From assembly GCA_026874595.1 (NCBI GenBank), contig CM049307.1:96880330-96944329 (forward strand): a stretch of DNA of 64,000 nucleotides. Reading direction: 5' to 3'. This document shows, piece by piece, positions 59,072-64,000 of this stretch. Position 1 is the first letter of the stretch; every line of letters begins with the position of its first letter. The position numbers were made by a program, and so were the translations under genes. The DNA is from Sipunculus nudus (lineage: Eukaryota > Annelida > Sipuncula > Golfingiida > Sipunculidae). The notes under the pieces are model-generated. The model saw only the letters and a program-made list of their open reading frames with translations, did no database searches and had not been told where the DNA came from.

Positions 59072-60702
59072 CTGAAAAAAAATATAACATTAACAACAGA
59101 GGGAGCCAGGTACACCATTATATACTTTAGTATTTAGGAGACATCTGTATGTTTATTTATACATGTACCACCACCCCTGTCCACCTATTATTTAGTTTAA
59201 TTGACAGCTTACTGTTTTTGAAGTATGAAGTAATAACAAATATTAAAAACAAAAATTGAAATATTTTTTCATATTAATATATAAATACATAATTTTACAT
59301 CTTCCAATATTGTGTCCTGTGTTAGTGCAGGATCAAATCTTATGTGGTGTTTAGCCATACATTACACTTAACAATTTCTTTTTTGTTATTTGATGTTACC
59401 AACAACAATAAGTTTATAAATGAATGAGAACAAGACTACATTTGATTCCTAATTGATGGGTTATGAAATGACACTGATAATGGACTGCATTAGTCTGGAT
59501 GGAAGCGGACAGGACTCGTAGCCAGAGAGACTGGGAGTTTGAATTTTAGCAGAGGTGCGTTGAGACATTTCATTGGCAGCCCCAACCTATGGTGTGTGCT
59601 CTTCAGGCTTAATGGGAAGGCTGTGCCCTATTAGAGCGTTTCACTCACAGAGGAATGTGATTTCAGGGTTATGACCCACCAATGGGTAAGATAAAAAAAA
59701 GACTCTCAAACAATTTTTTTCCTTGTCATTAGTAAATTTGACTATTTTAAACTGATAAAAAAGTAATGACAAATGAAACTTTTCTCACATATATTCAAAT
59801 TAGCATTAATACCAGTATATATACAGGTTTGTACCATATTTGTTACACTTCATAAATCAGTATTTACACATTATGACCAATATTCTGAACAACAGTTTAC
59901 TTAACCCTTAAATGGTGTTATGAAAACAAACATATCAAGGCAGACACAGGGTGGTGATACAGTTGTTTGTTTATATCATCTTCTAATTATCTCAGTCATG
60001 CAACCAATCATACTATTAGCATTAAGGAAAAGACATATTTATTCTATAGAAATTTTAATTCTGTTACGAAAACTGTAACTCTCTGAAAATGATTAAAAAA
60101 TACAATTGAAAAAATAATAAAATTATATGGATATTAATAATTTAGTTGTAATATTACTTGTAATTCTCCAAAAACTTATGAAAACTTACTCAAACATCAT
60201 TTTTATAATTGAGTATTACTAGTTACTCTAAGGAAAAATACAAAAAATAAACAAATAAACATATACAATTATTACAGTGAGAAGCATCTGAATACTAACA
60301 TACAGACTAACATGTAGTCATCTTGAAAATTCACAAGTTTAGGAATGAATCAGTTTTTTTTTCAAATTGATTCATTAATACACAGCAAACATTCCACATA
60401 GTTTATAAGTGCATTTCGTGTATTATATAATGCAAACAAATGCACATCAGACCACTGTACACTGACTGCACTACACAAAATACCCACATGCAATTGGAGC
60501 TCAGTCAGTGTACTACCGTACATGCACATCCATACAATAAGGACCTCATGCATGCATGACACATACTCAACTGCGCCCTGAACAGTAGTTCACTAATCAC
60601 AACACTAACTGCACTATATTTACTAAAAATACCCAAGGATCAAGTGCACTTTTATGCCATGCTAATATCTGATAAGCCTTAAGTGTCGATACAATACCTA
60701 TT

Positions 60703-60889
60703 ATACAGTGAAACCTTTGTTATAAGACCACCCATGGGACTGGCTGAAAGTGGTCTTAATTCACAGGTGGTCTTATAAGACAGGCCAGTTTTAACTAATA
60801 TGAATGCTTTTGGTTCCCTGAAGGGTGGTCTTAATAGACAGATAGTCTGATTAGACAGATGGTTTCTCAGACAGGTTCGACTGTATATA
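60703..60889. mobile_element. Complete MITE with TACAGT termini
   Basis: Left end TACAGTGAAACCTTTGTTAT; right end, read inverted, TACAGTCGAACCTGTCTGAG. The body is rich in AAGACCACC/GGTGGTCTTA inverted pairs. TA flanks both ends, consistent with a TA target site as used by Tc1/mariner-type transposases. A truncated relative is at 2441. Confidence 0.7.
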
Positions 60890-63131
60890 TATCCAAAAAT
60901 ATTTAGTTACTGGTAAATGAATTGCTGGTATATCTTTAATACCTAACAAGCCAATTTGTTCATGAGTGATACCCAATTCATGCAGCTTCAAAGCTGGAAC
61001 TGTGCACTACTGTTGTTATTTGTGAACTACTGTCACGATGCCATCACACATATCGACCAGATACCATTTGATAGGGAAATAAGTGGCTGGCACTAAATAA
61101 TATCACATAAACCCCAAAGAAAAAACCAAATACCAAGCATCAATGTTACTAACACCGAATATGCACGAGTAATTAAAGATGCTGGACTTGATGTGACAAC
61201 ACACCATACAACATATTTATATATATATCATCATAAATAATGCATGGGGTGGCAGAAATTTGGGTAAACCACCATACATATATAAACACAGTCATTGCTC
61301 ACTTGAAAGTTGTCTAGTGTAATTCTATTTATAGTAACATTTCACGGTCTGGCCCAGTGGAAGCCAATCAGCTGCAAATCACCCTGAAATATGTACATTT
61401 AATAACATGGCAGATATTAATGGAGTCACTGAAAAGTTAAAACCATATGCAAACAAATTTTAAAATTTAATAAAATGAATGCAAATTCATCAAAATTGAA
61501 AACAAGTTTTAAAATTGGAAAAAAAATTTAATACATACATTGCTGCTGGAAAGAAGTATAAATTTTGTCTGTTCATAAATGTATTAAGAGTAAAACTTCT
61601 GCTTGTGCTTATCTCATAACATAAAATTCTTTTCTGTACTGAAATTTTGTGTTAACTAATCATGATAAAATCTGCTCAAGCCAATGAATGAGAGTGCCTC
61701 TTTTTTTCTATCAGGACCACGCAGACCCAGGACAAGTTCCCTCTCAACTGATAACTATGACACAAACCAAAGGTGTCTGTGTTAGACTATAGTGTCTTTT
61801 ACTTAAAAAAATCTGAGGAAAACCATGCAGACACATATACTGGTATAATACTAGTTGTTTCTTTACCATTTAGTAAATGAAATCTCCAAATTGATAAATT
61901 CAATGTGATCAGTTTAGACATTTCAAGCAATGTCTTTTCCACCTCCACAAAGTTTACTATTTGCTGGTCTCTATATCTGTGTATCCAAACCTTACATTGT
62001 ATGAGCAAATTTTCAACATATATTTATTTGACATTAATTATCAGTTTAAGAAGATAGATAAATGAGTCTGTGGGGGAAACATTTGGTATTCTAAAATATC
62101 TGTATCACATTCCATCCAAAATTTGAATGAAAAAATATATTTGTTACATAATTTTATGGGCTTTTGTGCATCATTTCATAACTGCTTAAATGTACAAGTT
62201 CAAGGATAGGCTGGGACAAGGTTTAAAGCAGGGTATAATAAGTTTAATTTTAAATCAGGGAGGATTTCAGCAAGGATTTTGAAAGAAATGATTTCCAGTT
62301 AAGCAATAAAGAAGGCTTTGGTAAGGTCAAATATGATATTAGATGGAAGGTTGGCAAGCAGCAGTTTTAAATGTTTCAGCACTAAGCTGAACAAGTTTAA
62401 ATGAATTCTACAAGACAGATAGCAAAACTGCTGTTTTCATTTAAAATAAACCCCTCTTGTTGATGCTTTAAACTTGCTTGTGTTACCAAGTAAAAATAAA
62501 TGAATGAAATATGAAAAACACTACTGTGGGACGGGGAAACCTGGCCACAATACAGAATAGATGAGTGGCCGCATTTGACAATCAAAAGAACATGAAATAT
62601 AAAGTTTGTGAATTTGCGACCAGAAAATCTGACCGTTATAGAAGCCATGACTGGTATTGAGGAGTGACTGTAAGCTGTAGTTCTACTGTATCTTATAATT
62701 ATGACTGATGCCAACAATGGCCATCTGGTGTCAACTAATGAGACCCTTCCTCCATGACAGAAGGGTATCTATAATTATGAAACCCCTATGAATATCAAAC
62801 AAAACACAGCTTATGCTATTCCACTACCCCTAATGTTCCCTTTATACCTTTTTCAGTATTTTTTGTAAAAAAATAAATTTAATTGTATACAATTTTCCTT
62901 TCTATCCCCAGTAACAGATAAGAAGGTGATCGCACATGCCAAAAGTTGTCCAAAGGAGAAGTTTAAACTAGTTTATTATATTCTGATTCTATTAGGCACA
63001 TCAATATAGTTAACTTAAAATTAAAAAAAAAGACTGAATTGAAAATAATTTTAAATCTGAGGAGTTACTCAAGCTTGAATAGTTCAAGATGATACGGAAA
63101 TCACATCCTTTCTTACTGGTTTTTATCAGAA

Positions 63132-63148
63132 GGGGGGGGGGGGGGGGG
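63132..63148 (+). repeat. Homopolymer run of 17 G
   Basis: Uninterrupted G tract, the longest in the window. Others of 13-16 occur at 5027, 5234, 32547, 42592, 49663 and 56400, and a C run at 31619. Confidence 0.95.
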
Positions 63149-63649
63149 TGAGAGTGGGAAGACTCAGTTTTCTATCTGTCTCAAAAATTTCAGGATTTTC
63201 ACATTTAGAAGACTATTGCTTTTACCTTTTGCTAGTTCTGTATTCATCAGTCAACTTTTTTCCAAACAGCTCCGATCGTAGAAGCTGAAAGCAGATGTAC
63301 AGATCAGGGGGTTGCTGATTGGCTGATATGGCTTTCGAGAAGTCATCCCACTGGCCGATGTTCAACTTTGAAAATCCTTCAAGTTGCACGTGTCGATTTT
63401 TTGTGCTATGTCAACTTTTCTTTTATCATAGATTTCATTTTGTGGTTTTCAGTCTTTGGAACAATAATATGACATCATTAAAATGACCAGTACCATAATG
63501 TATAATCCAAATGCAATGGGACAATGGGACTAGTATAGAGTCAATTTAAGAAATAGGTTAATTGACAAAATTTGGTTAATTGAAACAAAAGTTGATTACA
63601 ATGCACTGAGGTATTGGTGCCTCTATTCCACACAGCAAGAAAAAAAAAA

Positions 63650-63657
<8 letters not shown>

Positions 63658-63685
<28 letters not shown>
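63658..63685. repeat. (AT)n microsatellite
   Basis: About fourteen AT dinucleotides after a GTGTAT-containing lead. Confidence 0.95.
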
Positions 63686-63690
<5 letters not shown>

Positions 63691-64000
63691 TTTAAAGTTT
63701 CTGAGAAAAAAAATGTAAGAAAATGATTTTGAAGGTAAAAAATTGTGTTTCGAGTGTTAACTCCCTTTCGAAGTTTGTATATATACAGTTTTTCATGTAC
63801 AGGACCTTGAAATGCAGCAATGACCTTTAAGTGTGACCGTGACCATGAGGCATGACCTGGACAAACATTGTACTACACAAGCACCCCCAAGTGAGCAATG
63901 ACCATACTGGAAACTGTACCAGTACAGTAACTATCTATGGTTAAAGAGTTAGGGCTGTATTACAACAAGAAAATATACACCTCAAATCCAGGAAAGCATG

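Larger units (their letters stand above)
59072..64000. other. Intron of P4HA gene 2 running past the window end
   Basis: No exon of the P4HA family was recognised here. The segment preceding AWL (RATV-type), the HD-containing segment and the peptide-binding domain are all absent. It contains a possible decayed SINE near 59510-59700, a MITE at 60703-60889, a run of 17 G at 63132-63148 and an (AT)n tract at 63658-63685. Confidence 0.6.

Noticed and set aside
63222-63383. Minus-strand open segment with SELFGKKLTDEYRTSK and a GTAAAA end as an upstream exon of gene 2
   Set aside because: It resembles neither the peptide-binding domain nor the N-terminal segment convincingly, and the exons that would have to lie between it and 59071 were not found.

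Overview
This is a eukaryotic, intron-rich, AT-rich window with the repeat style of a marine invertebrate genome. A mollusc, probably a bivalve, fits best, but the species cannot be fixed from the sequence alone. No bacterial or organellar features are present. The coding content is two convergent (tail-to-tail) paralogues of the alpha subunit of collagen prolyl 4-hydroxylase (P4HA), the ER-lumen Fe(II)/2-oxoglutarate dioxygenase that makes 4-hydroxyproline in collagen-like chains. Exon boundaries below were placed by reading splice sites, codon phase and family motifs directly.

Layout. (1) 1-9006: no confident exon; dispersed repeat fragments, simple repeats and perhaps an unrecognised 5' exon of gene 1. 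(2) 9007-30398, plus strand: gene 1, with twelve recognised exons (E1-E12) from the N-terminal dimerisation region through the TPR-like peptide-binding domain to the complete catalytic domain and stop codon. The first exon(s) and one small exon between E6 and E7 were not found. (3) about 30399-31390: probable 3' UTR. (4) 31.4-45.6 kb: intergenic and repeat-rich (blocks at 34.7-36.2 kb and 40.3-45.2 kb). (5) 45.6-48.1 kb: probable 3' UTR of gene 2. (6) 48101-59071, minus strand: gene 2, six catalytic-domain exon positions plus one duplicated exon. Its N-terminal exons must lie beyond 64000. (7) 59072-64000: intron of gene 2.

The most unusual structure is in gene 1. The two introns on either side of exon E3 each carry a tandem array whose repeat unit is a copy of an adjacent exon-intron junction. 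At 9602-10365 the end of E2 and its 5' splice site are repeated about 13 times into the intron (55-bp unit). At 13945-16126 the 3' splice site and first 16 bases of E4 are repeated roughly 50 times (41-43-bp unit) upstream of the real exon. Both arrays therefore present many decoy splice sites, and each repeated acceptor is followed within four bases by a donor-like GTAATG.

Gene 2 has two adjacent 100-bp exons of identical length and phase encoding alternative versions of the same catalytic-domain segment. They are strong candidates for mutually exclusive splicing, at a different place from the alternative exons known in vertebrate P4HA1. A third theme is non-coding: at least four dissimilar repeat families share the 12-bp palindrome GGTGGCGCCACC once per internal unit. 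Two near full-length copies of one family (about 1.19 kb, hairpin ends) sit in introns of the two paralogues, in the same orientation relative to each host gene.
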